Translations under genes and position numbers: made by a program | The notes under the pieces: model-generated | The model's database searches: none | What the model was told of the DNA's origin: nothing | Seen by the model: only the letters and a program-made list of their open reading frames with translations | DNA from: Sebastes aleutianus | Lineage: Eukaryota > Chordata > Actinopteri > Perciformes > Sebastidae | NCBI GenBank assembly: GCA_916700875.1 | Contig: CAKAKS010000013.1 | Coordinates: 12,335,596 to 12,399,595 of the forward strand | Reading direction: 5' to 3' | Length of the DNA: 64,000 nucleotides | Shown here: in pieces, positions 1-12,639 of the stretch | How positions within the stretch are numbered: the first letter of the stretch is position 1 | Layout of the letters: the number at the start of each line of letters is the position of its first letter

Positions 1-304
1 ACAATGCAAAGAGTGATAACTGACTTTGCTTGTAGTTCGAGGGGTCCTGTTGACTGTTAATCAGACGTCTCTATAATGTCGGTCTGGGGGGGAAACAGAG
101 TCAGAGTTAACTTTATTTTAGTATAAAAGGGGACAGCTTTAAAAACATGGTTGTTACAAAAATGCTAAATATATAAAGGTATACATGTAGCAGACTAGGT
201 CAGCTTATCAACAGCAACCAAACACAAACATGTGGGTTCTTGTTCTGCTGACCGCTATGGGAAAGCACTTCATCAACAACTGCAGTGTGGAGGACAGAAA
301 CCAG

Positions 305-364
<60 letters not shown>

Positions 365-452
365 ATGGTCTTATTCTGTTATCTGTAGGAGGCGGCAGGA
401 AGTTAGAGTCCCGTCTGGGATGAAGTCAAGAACCCAAACTCAGAGACAGAGT

Positions 453-497
<45 letters not shown>

Positions 498-982
498 AGA
501 AAAGTTGTAAGAAGATCTAAGACTTTAAGAAGTACTAAAGTGAAGAAGAGAGAATGAATCATAATGTCAACTGTCTCTGCATTAAAGGGCTGACAGAAAC
601 AGGGAGGGAAGACAGAAGATAGCCGGTGTTGAAGGGAGACAGACAGACAGATACAAATGAGACAGAAAAACATGGAAGACTATCAGCTTGTTTGTGCAGA
701 CGTAAAACAAATGAACACGTCAGCTTTCAGCAAAGCTTTCAGCACAAGACGAGATACTAAATGTTCGGCTCCCCCGACACGATGACGCTGCTATGATAAG
801 TGACAGCTGAATAACGCTGTGGAAGGCCAACGCTGCCTTTTGATGATACAAATCAAGAATGTTATTGCTTGATGATTCTAATCTGCAAAGAAAATAATCA
901 TGTTTTTAGGACAGTGACATCCTCAGAGCTGCACACTCAAACTCAGGACTTGATTTACTTGAAATTTTTTGTGCCTTTATTA
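1..982. repeat. Gene-free start of window with GT and GA microsatellites
   Basis: (GT)n at about 306-363 and (GA)n at about 458-494 are simple repeats; short open frames across them are artefacts. Nothing else recognised. Confidence 0.7.
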
Positions 983-1405
983 GGGGTGGTAATGTGGTAT
1001 CGATACACAGATGTCAAGTATTGATCTTTTATTTCTTAATCCATACCTGGCCCGGTCGCTATTCTGTCATTTAGAGGTTGTAGCGGCTCAGTCTTAAAGG
1101 TCAGGAAGAACGCTAAATAACGCTCCAAATTTACGCTAAATTTTGGCGAGGGAAAACTGGCATGGCCATTTTCAAAGGGGTCCCTTAACCTCTAACCTCA
1201 AGATATATGAATGAAAACTCGGAGATGATCAGAGTGAAAACTGTATCTTATTAGATAAAACAGATGTTGACAAACTACATAATTTTTAGTTGAAAAAAAG
1301 TAAATAAATCACAATATATCTTATCGCAATACTCGCAACATTTTCAAAATTGCAATAAGATCGTATCGTGACTTAAGTATTGTGATAATATCATATCGTG
1401 GGGCT
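983..1405. mobile_element. Degenerate hAT-like non-autonomous repeat
   Basis: Starts GGGGTGGTAATG and ends with the ATCGTATCGTGACTTAAG and ATATCGTGGGGC motifs of the teleost repeats that carry TATCG-rich ends. The middle (about 1060-1215) matches, in reverse, part of the repeat at 12945-13640, so this may be a composite. Confidence 0.5.
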
Positions 1406-2559
1406 TCTGGTTATTCTAGCCTTTATTGGACAGCGATGTCCGTTATGTGGCTAATAAAAGGTGTAACATTAATTGCTTCAACCTTCATGACTTTTATCTA
1501 CATATTTGTGTATTAATGTACATTTTTAGAATTTGTATTATTATTATCTCTGTACATTGCACATGTTGTTTATACCTCATACTGTGAACTTTTGCACATT
1601 CCCATGTCAGCATTTTGCACATTCCTGCACAAAACCATACAACTTTCATTTAAAAAAACATATCTTTTATATTTATTTATATATATTTTGTCATATTTTT
1701 ATTGAATTTTCTTCTATTCAATGTTTATTTCTTGACTTTTGCAGTACTTCTTTTTTATTTTTGTAATTTTTGTAATTTTAATTATCTTCATGTATTTTTA
1801 TTTTCCTCTTACTGTTTATTGTTATGCGCCACGACACCAAGGCAAATTCCTTAAAAGGCTACTTGGCAATAAACCTGATAGTGATACTGAACAGTAATAC
1901 TGATATACCAAAATAAGAAGGAGACCAACTAAATATAGCCTGGTTCAAAAACTAGCTTGAAAAACATCACTAAACATGGCCGATTAAATACGTCACTCAC
2001 AAAAGCAACGCCTAGAACGAAACAATGAGCCATGAATGGAGAATAAACACAAAATTACATGACATACCGACGATGCAACCAAAGGCGTAAGATGTATGCA
2101 GATGTTGCTAATTTACACAGATGAACTGTAAACACTTTCCTTGAAGGCAAGTGCACCGACTTCCTGCCTAAAATTTAGGGGGTCAAAGGTCATTCCCTGT
2201 GATACTTAAAGGAGCCACTAGGTGGCTTTAGTGCTTGTAGAGTACGTCAGCATTACTATAAGAACCTTTAGGTGTCACTATTTCAACTTACAATAGTTTA
2301 GTTACTTGAGGCATTACAATCAATTCATACAGATTAATGCAGTTCAAAGTGCTTCACAGTCGACTGACAAACCGAACTTAAGACAGAACAAGTGTGGGCC
2401 GCGAAAAAAAAAAAAAGCAAAAAACTAATTTAACGATGTGATCATTTGAGACCGATGCACGCGAGACAATAAAATGATAAAAATGTAATAAAATAAAATT
2501 AAACCCTTTAATAACAGTTATAGTAGTAATGTGGTGTGAAGTAAAAACTAGATTAATTA
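1406..2559. other. Gene-free, AT-rich; old retroelement tail
   Basis: Around 1810-1890 a GGCAAATTCCTT and CAATAAACCTGATAGTGATACTG stretch resembles the 3' tail of old teleost retroelements (compare 12905, 13680 and 49260). The rest holds nothing recognised. Confidence 0.35.
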
Positions 2560-3095
2560 AAAATAACAATAGAATAGAAAAAAATTATACAAATTAAATA
2601 CAATAAAATAAGTGTATAATAAAATAACAAATAAAATATAATACAATTATGCAAATTAAATACAATGAAATAGGTGATTAATCAAATAAAAAATAAAAAT
2701 AATAAAATATATAAATTAAATATGATCAAATAAGTGGTTAATAAATTAATAAATAAAATAAAATAACATTATACAAATTAAATAAAATTAAATAAGTGAT
2801 TAATAAAATAACAAATAAAATATAATAAGATTATACAAATTAAATTAAATAAAATAGGAGATTAATAAAATAACAAATAAAATACAAAAAATTATATAAA
2901 TGAAATACAATAAAATAGGTGATTAATAAAATAACAAATAAAATATAATAAAATCATACAAATTACATATATTAAAATAAGTGATTAATAAATTAATAAA
3001 TAAAATAAAATACAATAATACAAATGAAATACAATAAAATAGGTGATTCATAAAAAACAATAAAATAGAATACAATTTTACAACTTAAAGAATAT
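2560..3095. repeat. AT-rich minisatellite, unit about 60-65 bp
   Basis: About eight imperfect copies of a unit containing AATACAATAAAATAGGTGAT and TAATAAAATAACAAATAAAA, almost free of G and C. Confidence 0.8.
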
Positions 3096-4345
3096 AGTGA
3101 CTAAAATGATAATCATTCTTAATCAAAGGCCTTTTTTATTATTTATTCGCTGGAGCGAGGGCTGGGATTCGGGTTAAAGGAAACGCTACTGCGCCTGCTC
3201 CATGGGCCAATAGATGCGGAAGATCGTCGGATGATCCGGCTACTTTATCACTCGGCAGTCGAGCCATTTTGGCTTCATGCGCCACTGAGCTCGCCTACAA
3301 CGCTGTATCCAGTTCTCTTTATACATCCGCACAACAATAATTGCAGAACCTATTGTGTTCAGACTTCTGTCTGAACTCCTGTCTTGAACTCCAACTTTAA
3401 TCTTTGTTTAGGCCTTTTGACCTCCTCCTTTCATTTCTGGCTAAACGGCTGGCAGTATAGAGTTCATGCATGAACAATATCTGTGGCCTGTTGTCTCTAT
3501 TTTTGGCTCCAGGTCCCAGTGGGCAATCCATTTAACCTCCCATTTCCCCTCTACCTCCCTGCTCACCCTTTTCCCTCACTTTTCCCCTCCTCGTACTGCA
3601 TTTCTTGAGACTCGACAGAACATTCAAACCGAGGATTTTTTTAACCCTTCCCACAATAGCTTCAACAGCTTCTCCACACAGATGATATTCATACCTTCTT
3701 AAAGGATTTTGGTATGGAAATGCTGGTCACAATCCTTTGCCAATCTCTAAGTCTTTATACCTTTATCAGCAGTTTATTTTCACCCTTTGCTCTCCCCATC
3801 CTTCATCTTGGCTTGCATCATGTTTTCAAGATAAGCTAATGATTTTTAAAATGCTCTGATTAATCACCACAAATTCTGGATTGTTGCAACTCGCTGGAAC
3901 GCTTTCAAGATAAGCAACTCAGTTGTTGTTTTTTCTTGAATGCAACTTGGAAGCTTTAAGAGGGCCATTAAGATTTGGACCACTTAAATCTCAGAAATAT
4001 GTTCATGATCGTCAGATTGTTTTAAGTGTTGCTCCCATAACTCATGTAGGATAATCATTGTGTTTTTCTATGTATTTATAATGTTTAGGTAGGGCTTACA
4101 CAAATGTCACATTAAACCTCAGAATCCATATAAAAGTGTTTAGCTGCAGTGTTGTCACAAGTTGACATTCTGGGAAAATATAGTCTTTTCTAACAATTTA
4201 GGAAATACTTTTATTCACTTTCTTGCAGAGAGCTAGAAAACAAGGTTGATACCACTCTAAATATTTCTACAACTATACTAGAGCCAGCAGATGGGTAGCT
4301 AGCTTAGCACAAAGACCGGAAATGCAGTACAGATTATATAACATT
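3096..4345. other. No gene seen
   Basis: A GC-richer block around 3145-3300 (GGAGCGAGGGCTGGGATTCG) looks like a short interspersed repeat but I cannot name it. The remainder has no supported feature. Confidence 0.4.
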
Positions 4346-4585
4346 TCCCCCTGTTTTCAGTCAAGCTAAGCTAACCGGCTCCTAGCTGTGTCCCTGTTTT
4401 CAGTCAAGCTAAGCTAACTGACTGCTAGCTGTATCCCCCTGTTTTCAGTCAACCTAAGCTAATTGGCTGCTAGCAGCTAACCATCTGCCAGCCATGTCCC
4501 CCTGCTTTCAGTCAAGCTAAGCTATACAGCTGCTAGCCGATTCCCTCAGTTTTCAGTCAAGCTAAGCTAACCGGCTGCTTCATAT
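4346..4585. repeat. 43-bp tandem repeat, about five copies
   Basis: Repeats of a unit containing CTGTTTTCAGTCAAGCTAAG and CTAACCGGCTGCTAGCTGT with small changes between copies. A separate CAGGTAGG-type run follows at about 4800-4848. Confidence 0.85.
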
Positions 4586-7119
4586 TCAAAGGACTGACAT
4601 CAGAGTGTTGCCAACTCTTTTCTAATGAAACTAGTTAGCAGCACTAGCTCCAAACGTCCCTCAAAATCATCATTATGAACGTCAACATATAATGAATGTA
4701 AACAACGGACATGGCTATTGTTAGCACACATAGCTGTCAAGCTAGCGGCTTGTGGAAGACTCCAGTGACGCAAAATGAGTGCACGTGCAGAGTGCACACA
4801 GGTAGGCAGACAGGTAGGCAGACAGGTAGACAGGCAGGTAGCAGGTAGGGATTCGGCCTGAATAAAAATGATTGGACGGGCTTATTACAGTCCTACGACA
4901 GACACCGGATTGTTTTCTTTTCTTTTTTGTTGTCAGAACATTTGATTTATTGATTGCGGTCGGGTTGTGTTGAGAATTTCAACCAATATAACAAAAAATG
5001 TTTTTGAAGAACACCACCAACCTTAGCTTTAAGCAAATATTTGCTAAATGCGAGACTGGAAGCATTTGCTTCCGCACGGCTCTCAACATGGCGACGGCTG
5101 AGCCGACGGCTCACAGCTAACGGTGCTAACAGCGCTAACAGTGAAAACAACGACAACAGTGCTGACAGAGCTAACAGTGTTAACCTGTGGGGGGGGGGGG
5201 GGCGCCGTTATCAGCTGTAACCACCGTATAAGAGCAGTGCAGAGTGGCGGCCACGAGCCAGCCAGTGGGGCACGCTCACATGCACTAAAAGGCACATGCG
5301 GCCGGCCTGACTATATCAACAAAGCATGGAGAAACTCTGATTACAACACACACAGAGGGAGAGCGACTTCATTCTCTGCTCAGGTAGATATTACTCCCCT
5401 ATATCTTTACATATAGACAATAGTTGTTTGCTGCTACATTAACACTCTGGATTTGATATAGAGCACCTTTAATAAGTAGGCCTATATTTTTATATTTAAA
5501 TATCAAGAAGATTGAAAGAGAAGCCTATAATAGCCTACATTATTTAGTTTTTGAAGAGTTCTAGGGGCAAGATTACTCTTGTTGTTCAGTGCTTTCTTTT
5601 CCCCAATAATCATCTGGATTTATATCATTATCTCTAGGATAAATTGCCTGTTTCAGATTTAGATCATAAACATATCTTTAGTCTCTTGAGCATAAACCAT
5701 CTATAGATAATGAGATGTTATTCCTTTTCAACATAGCCTGATCAAAAAGATCTTTCAGATAGCTTTAGTTTATGATATGTCAGTGCTTTGCCTCTGTGTT
5801 TTCCATAATAGAAAATGTTGAATGTTTCCCTGCAGCTCTATGGGAGGAGTGAGATTAGAGAAATGTTTTAGGGATCCTCTAGTTGCCATAACAAATAAAC
5901 AGCAACCACATTGTGTGCTAGTCAGCCACTTCTGCTAGATGCCTAATGAAAAGTCAACCACCACAAAATGAGACGAGAAAACAGAAACCTGCATGTGTCT
6001 GTGTGTTTGAGAAAGAAATACAAAAGTTAACTCTGGGAGTTTACCGCTAATAAATTTAGCTTTTGCAGAGAGGTGATTAGATAGAAACGTCAACATCCCT
6101 TTATATCTTTCTGTCTGCAAGATGAACAGGCAGATAGGAGGCAGAAAGGAGCCGGAGGATGAGTCACACTTACTGATTTATCAACACTACAAACACATCC
6201 TACAAGAACGAGGAAATTCTGTGAGAGAGGTTGACTCTGAAGTTCAGAAAACGTACACAACAGAAGTCATTTTCCTTGACTTTGATTGTGTTGCTGAGCC
6301 TCATGTTGTGTTCAGTGGATTTAAATTGGAAGTGTGTGTGTGGTTGTTTCTGGGTGGTAGGGTCAGTTTCTTTATCCTTTTCATTCTTATTTTTCATTCA
6401 TGTCACTCCGCTTTTCTGCATTTCTGACTTTTCATCGTTCCTCCTTTCATGTGTGGTCAAATTACAGACTACATCAGATAAGGAAGATTTGTAGACTGGC
6501 TGAGGTGGGGCCGGCAAAAGAAAAGAAAGGCACTGAATGGATATTTCAACACAAGTCAATGTGGAATTGACTGCTATTAAATACAGTATGTACTGTAAAA
6601 GAAGTAAACTTAGTAATGAATTGTGTCCTGGAGCTTGTTGTGCCAGTAGATTAAAATGGGTTGCCCCACACAAACTATTTCTTGCAAAGAGATTACCTAG
6701 TAAATATTTACATTTAGTAGCCTAAACTAACTAGCTTGCCAGTATAAACAGTTTAGAGTGAAGAAAACAAGATCAGAATGGAACATGATTATATGAACAA
6801 ACACTTGACCGAAATGTTGTTTAAACCTGCATTAAGGGATCTTTTTTGGCCACTTTGGAGCAGTACAATATTAACAAAGTTGATATGGCAAACTAGTTAG
6901 CTAACAGTTGCTAATTTACACATCCAGCATATGGAGTCGTGTTTCTGTCCACCTGATGATTGTAAGTCCAGTTCACTCTTGTTTTAGCTCTGCTTTTGGT
7001 CTCCACCAACTCCTGAGAAAAATATTACGCCCTCCGTGCGTTTACATCGACAACAATGGATCTGAGACTGCAAAAAATTCAGCACGTGTCTTAGCCCTAA
7101 TTCAGCCCTAATTCAACCT
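4586..7119. other. No gene seen; one G14 run
   Basis: G14 at 5189-5202 is the only striking feature. Open frames here (for example 6122-6427, up to 101 codons) have no recognisable domain and no splice or codon support. Confidence 0.5.
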
Positions 7120-7595
7120 AGTTAAGGTTGGGCATTGACCTTGAATGGTTAAGGTTAGGCATTGACCTCTAATAGTTAAGGTTAGGCATTGACCTCAAAT
7201 GGTTAAGGTTAGGCATTAACCTCTAATGGCTAAGGTTAGGCATTGACCTCTAATAGTTAAGGTTAGGCATTAAGCTCTAATGGTTAAGGTTAGGCATTGA
7301 CCTCTAATAGTTAAGGCTAGGCATTGACCTCAAATGGTTAAGGTTAGGCATTGACCTCGAATGGTTAAGGTTAGGTATTGATCTTGAATGGTTAAGGTTA
7401 GGTATTGACCTCTAATGGTTAAGGTTAGGCATTGACCGCTAATGGTTAAGGTTAGGTATTGACCTCTAATGGTTAAGGTTAGGTATTGACCTTGAATGGT
7501 TAAGGTTAGGTATTGACCTCTAATGGTTAAGGTTAGGCATTGACCGCTAATGGTTAAGGTTAGGCATTGACCGCTAATGGTTAAGGCTAGGATAA
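7120..7595. repeat. 27-bp minisatellite, about 17 copies
   Basis: Unit GGTTAAGGTTAGGCATTGAC plus CTCTAAT. The 27-bp period keeps a nine-residue periodic frame open on the minus strand, which is not a gene. Confidence 0.92.
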
Positions 7596-8489
7596 GTTGT
7601 CGTGAGAGTTTTTGCAAGTTTTCGCGATTTGTGGGTTACCTTCTAGACGCGACCTATTCAGCTGCTGTCGCCACTGATGGAATGTGAGAACCAGTTTTGT
7701 CCTGTTTGGGGCCTCGTTGAGCCCCCTCCACCAGCCCCTCCAGCCCCTCCACCTCTGCACACCGCGGTGCCGGTCAGTCTTGAGAATGAGGGGCCCCTCC
7801 GTCAGTGACCGCTAAGTGGCCGTTTCATAAAGATGAGTACCATTCAAAAAAGAAAGAGCTCGGGATCAATTCAAAGAGTTGCCTATGGCAGAGACTGTCA
7901 ACACCTGGATATAAGGAGACGGTCTGGATGTGTACAGTAACCTGTGGTTGAACTCGGCTATAGAAATGAACCCTGTGATAGACAGAGAAACTACTAAAAC
8001 CTCCTGTGATGTGGCAAAATCAAACATACCAAAATTAGAAATAGTTGAAACCTTGTAAAATATACTTTGAATTCTACATATTTACATGATAATGTTGCTT
8101 GATGATTTTTTTTTAAGTAAAACCACCATGTTGTAGATGTTTAATGTCCCTACAATGGCAATGGTTCCCAACCTTTTTGGCTCATTACCCCTTAAAATAA
8201 AGCTATGACTACTTGTGGCCCTTTTGTTAAAGTGTGCATATGTCAATAGATCATACCTAAATCAACTAAAAAGTCGTATTTGTTATTATAGTGATTTTCA
8301 GAGTTTTTTTAGAGTACATGTAACATCCTGTGGTGTTAATCGTCTGTTGACCCCTCATATTTCTGTTGTTTTTAGGATGAAATCTTTTACACAATCGTAT
8401 TAGTAATGTTATTCATGATTTTATTTCTGTTTATTCTGTTCATTTTTGTCTGTAACTCAGTGTTGTTTCTATCTATCTTGGCCAGGACA
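7596..8489. other. No gene seen
   Basis: A GC-rich patch near 7680-7830 and an AT-rich stretch after it. No exon, RNA gene or clear repeat boundary. Confidence 0.4.
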
Positions 8490-8830
8490 GTTGGTTTGAA
8501 GTCGTTCAAACTTGACTTTTTGAAAATGTGTCAGCCATAGCCAAGCCCCCAGGAAGAGCGCCGGTCGTTGATGCCGACTTTCGTAGTGGCCAAACAGCGG
8601 TACTACAACTTCTGTGTCCATCACGTGATGCCATTGGGCCCAAAAATACTTTTTCCCATAGACTTACATTGGGAAAGAGACGTCTGTAACTCAGAGGATA
8701 ATTTTTTTTGAGGTGAATCAACTTCCCAGTATGAACACTCTAATAGCCCTTATTTAAATCATTAGGTCCTAAAAGTTGTGAAATGCACTAATAGCTGAAT
8801 ACCAGAGTTATTTCCCTTCCTTCGTTCATG
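8490..8830. mobile_element. Dispersed teleost repeat, unclassified
   Basis: Contains CATCACGTGATGCCATTGGG, CATAGACTTACATTGGGAAA and TGTAACTCAGAGGATAA, motifs I recognise from interspersed repeats of perciform genomes. Ends not defined. Confidence 0.5.
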
Positions 8831-8977
8831 TGAGTGAGACCCAGACCAAGGCTGGAGCGCAAGCTGAAGCGCAAGCTGTGACAACGGCGTGACGTTGGGA
8901 CCCCGTGACCGAGTCATGTGACCGAACGGACGCTACTGCGCATACTGCGGGGCTACCTTTTGATTTACAACCCAAGA

Positions 8978-9410
8978 CCAAGATGGCGACGGTCAAAAAC
9001 CAAGATGGTGACGGCCAAAGACCAAGATGGTGACAGGCAAAAACCAAGGTGGCGACAACTAAAAACCAAGATGGTGACGGTCAAAAACCAACATGGTGGC
9101 ATCCAAAACCAAGATGGCGACGGTCAAAAAACAAGATGGCGACTGGTGACGGCCAAAAACCAAGATGGCGACTGGCAACGGTCAAAAACCAAGATGGTGA
9201 CGGCCAAAACCAAGATGGCGACTGGCGACGGCCAAAAACCAAGATGACGACTGGCGACAGTCAAAAACCAAGCTGGCGACGGTCAAAAACCAAGATGGTG
9301 ACGGCCAAAAACCAAGATGGCGACTGGCAACGGTCAAAAACCAAGTTGGCGACAGTCAAAAACCAAGATGGCGACGGTCAAAAACCAAGATGGCGACGGT
9401 CAAAATGCCG
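8978..9410. repeat. 18-unit tandem array of CCAAGATGGCGAC, YY1-like
   Basis: Eighteen units of the type CAAAAACCAAGATGGCGACG spaced about 20-30 bp. Eight read CAAGATGGCGAC exactly and five CAAGATGGTGAC. It ends near GGGTGACGTCACGTCTACTT and TATATACAGTCAATGG, typical of a fish interspersed repeat. Open frames of 109-122 codons are by-products. Related units occur at 19681-19830, 35080-35300, 63055 and 63245. Confidence 0.9.
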
Positions 9411-9419
9411 AACTTGAAG

Positions 9420-10613
9420 TTTCAAAACGGCAGACACAAACCAATGGGTGACGTCACGTCTACTTCTTATATACAGTCAATGGTTGGTATCATCTATTGA
9501 TTCCATACTTGGGTCTCGTTATGACAACTGAACAATCTCCAGTTTGTTTGCTCAAATATCTTATCATATTTGTGCTATGAAACATTTTGTCACACAAAAA
9601 TGTTTTTGAAAAATACAAATGTTTTAAAGGGTGTTAAAGCAGCCGTGTATTTAGATATGAACTGCAGCATTAATGGAGTCAAAGGGGTTCATCTGGCAGG
9701 TCAGGACTTCACATCTGGACTGATTTGTCTTGGTTTTGACATAATGTTGGTAGAGTCAAGTTACAAGTTTATTATCCAAAAATGATCCATGCCTTTGGCC
9801 TCACGAGCAACCGTTTCTTCTCATGTAGATGCTGAGAGAAAATACACATTTTGATGCCTTTACTGTTCTTGATCTAGTATTAACACTTTTGTTGTTGACA
9901 TTGAATGTTAAAACATGTTTGAATCATGGAAACCGAGTAAACCCCTGAGGAGAGGGTGAGCCTGATAAAATAAAAAGAGCAAACAGTGACGTTTACCTTC
10001 CTCTGTCACATTGTGCAAATCTCTATCACCCCTTACACTGAAGGAATGGGAAGAAAAATATCTGCTTTATATTTGGATTCAAGTAGGAACCGTTGTTTTC
10101 TCCCAGAGACCTCCACACACTGGTTAGTTGTCTGTACAGGAGAGGCTGGTCTGTGTTTCTGTGTCGTGCTGCCCTCTAGCTTTCAGAGAAGCAACTGTAC
10201 TCTGTGTTATAGAGAGAAATATGTAGCTACAGCATGAATGAGGGGAGGTAATGAGACATGCAAAGTGCAAACTGAGGGTTTCTGAGCTATAAAAAATGTC
10301 ACATTTGACACCAAGCTGTTTTTATTTTCACCGGCTGCAGGTGAACTTTATTTAAAAATACAACAGTTAAAATAAGAATTACTATATTAGTTTATTTAAA
10401 GGTGCTCTATATGATATTCAGAAAATTAATATTTAATAATATATAATTATATAATATATAATTAATAACAACTATTTGCTATGTAAAGATATAGTGAACT
10501 AATTTCTACCTGCCAGCTGTCGCAAATGGTTGTTTTTCTATCCTGTTCTTGCTTTTTATCACCCAAAAATATAAACACTCCGACCTACATTTTTTTCATT
10601 ACTGTAAGATTAA

Positions 10614-10644
<31 letters not shown>

Positions 10645-11930
10645 TAATATTTGATACAATGTACATATCTATGTTTATTTTTTATTTTTATTCATTTTAT
10701 CTTGGTTTGGTTCTGTACTCTTACCTGACCTATGACACCTGAATTACCCTCTGGGTATTTTAATAAAGGTTTATCTTATAAAAATCTCACTTCCTGTCTA
10801 CCTTACAACTGGTGTATTTATTTACAACGTTTTGGTCTACACAATATTTATGTACCTGACATGAACAAGCATCACAGTCCCTGATACCAGAGACAGTTCA
10901 GAAAGGAGACGGTGCACAAAAAGAGAGTCAGTTTCCTGTATCTGTGTCACGTGGGTTTCGCCTCTTTAGGAGACTAGCGGCAGGTCCTGAGTCTATTAAC
11001 TCCAATGGAAGAAGGGAACGTGACCACAGATTATGAAAGATTCTTTTGCCCCATAGTCACCAAACTAAAAATTTGACCCATTTTTCACAAGCCACATATC
11101 TTTCCAACATTCTGACACTAAAATGGCATTTTTCAGATGGACAAATCAGGAGAAAATTAACTTTGTTTGAGACGTTTCTCTGTCTCAGCGACACACTCTC
11201 ACAAGAGCTGGCGGTTCGCTAACTCATTTTTACAATGCTCAACATGGCTGTTAGCTGTGTAAATATCTAATGCTAGCAAAAGAAAATATAAATACTTCAT
11301 GCAAATATAATCCAATCTGCTTTCATCCATCCACATGACATTCACACCACTTCCAAGAGAGGTGGGGGGGTGGGCAAACATGCCGTGACCACGCCCACTT
11401 AGGAGACAGGAAGTGTATACCATTTGAAACCATTGGCGGAGTAATGCATAATTTTTGTTAGAGAGCATCTTTGCTTATATTTTTACACAGATGCTGAGTA
11501 AAACCACAAAAAGGAGGTCAGTTGGGGAATAAAAACGTGGAAAAGAAAACACACATTGCAATTCCCAGAGCCCGTTTCACCACATTTGCGAGATCATTTC
11601 CTCCTCTCTCGTAAAGTTATCGGCAGTTTGCAAGTAACTTTGTTATTTACCGATGATTGAAAGTAATTGAAAAATAAGGAAATGATGATTAATTCCTCTG
11701 CAGCTACCTGAATCATGAGGGAATCTGCAGTTCAATTTTAAAAAATGAAAAAGAGATTCTGTACATCTGTAAAAATCTGCTATTAAATACCACGTGTGTG
11801 CATATAAAAGCCAGTGGATTCAGACCAGTGTGTTGGACACTACATGCACCACTGCTGCTACATTCCTCTCAGCCATCTGGTCTGCACATGAAGCTGTAAA
11901 AACATAACCTAAATCAAACATTTCCATATC
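9420..11930. other. No gene seen; AT microsatellite
   Basis: (AT)n at about 10614-10637 is followed by an AATTACCCTCTGGGTATTTT and TAATAAAGG stretch near 10740-10775, which resembles a LINE 3' tail. No exon recognised. Confidence 0.45.
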
Positions 11931-11994
11931 TGACAGAAGAAGAAGAAGAAGAAGAAGAAGAAGAAGAAGAAGAAGAAGAAGAAGAAGAAGAAGA

Positions 11995-12029
<35 letters not shown>
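11931..12029. repeat. Compound (AGA)n (GAT)n microsatellite
   Basis: About 60 bp of AGA repeats run directly into about 30 bp of GAT repeats. A short CA run follows at 12134-12152. Confidence 0.97.
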
Positions 12030-12033
<4 letters not shown>

Positions 12034-12639
12034 ACTTCACCTCAGTCAGTGCGGCTTACAGCTACAGAGGTCCTGATTGGATTTGATATAATCTGACAGG
12101 ACAGGTCACACACTTGTTCTAGGTCATCTCTCTCACACACACACACACACACATGTATCCTCATAATGCAGTAACACTCACTTGGTTCCTGATGGACAAC
12201 TTTTCTGCCTTTTGGGTGTAAACGAAAAAGGAAGTGATGAAAGTACCCGTCGCCGTGGCGTCAGAAGATTCGCCTCGGAGAGAAGCGTGACCTGTCCGTC
12301 TCATCAATGCATGGTAGGAGTCCTTTAATGAGAATAACAGGATGAAATACCAGCTATGAGCAGAAGAACATATAGAACAATCTGCTTCATGAGTTTTGTG
12401 AAGTAATTTAAAAGATGACGATCAGCTAATAGTGTCTGGACGACTGTGTTGTTGTGTCTGACATGAATGAAGGCGCAGACATGAGGACATTTATTACATC
12501 AGACAATAAAACAATAAAGCATCTTGTTGTTGTTTTTAATATCCAAAGACATCCTGATGATCAGTCTGCTGTCAAAAACCCTGAAACACCAAAACACCCA
12601 CTGCTCCCATTATAGATTATGATTTTACTGTTTTTGTTT

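Noticed and set aside
6122..6427. 101-codon + strand frame
   Set aside because: No family similarity, no splice context and other frames open in the same region.
7120..7595. CRISPR-like regular array
   Set aside because: Units are contiguous with no unique spacers and the DNA is vertebrate.
7330..7617. Minus-strand nine-residue repeat protein
   Set aside because: Product of the 27-bp minisatellite period, no start context or codon support.
9049..9417. 122-codon frame with repeated NQDGDGQKP-type residues
   Set aside because: It is the YY1-like tandem array read as protein; two frames are open at once.
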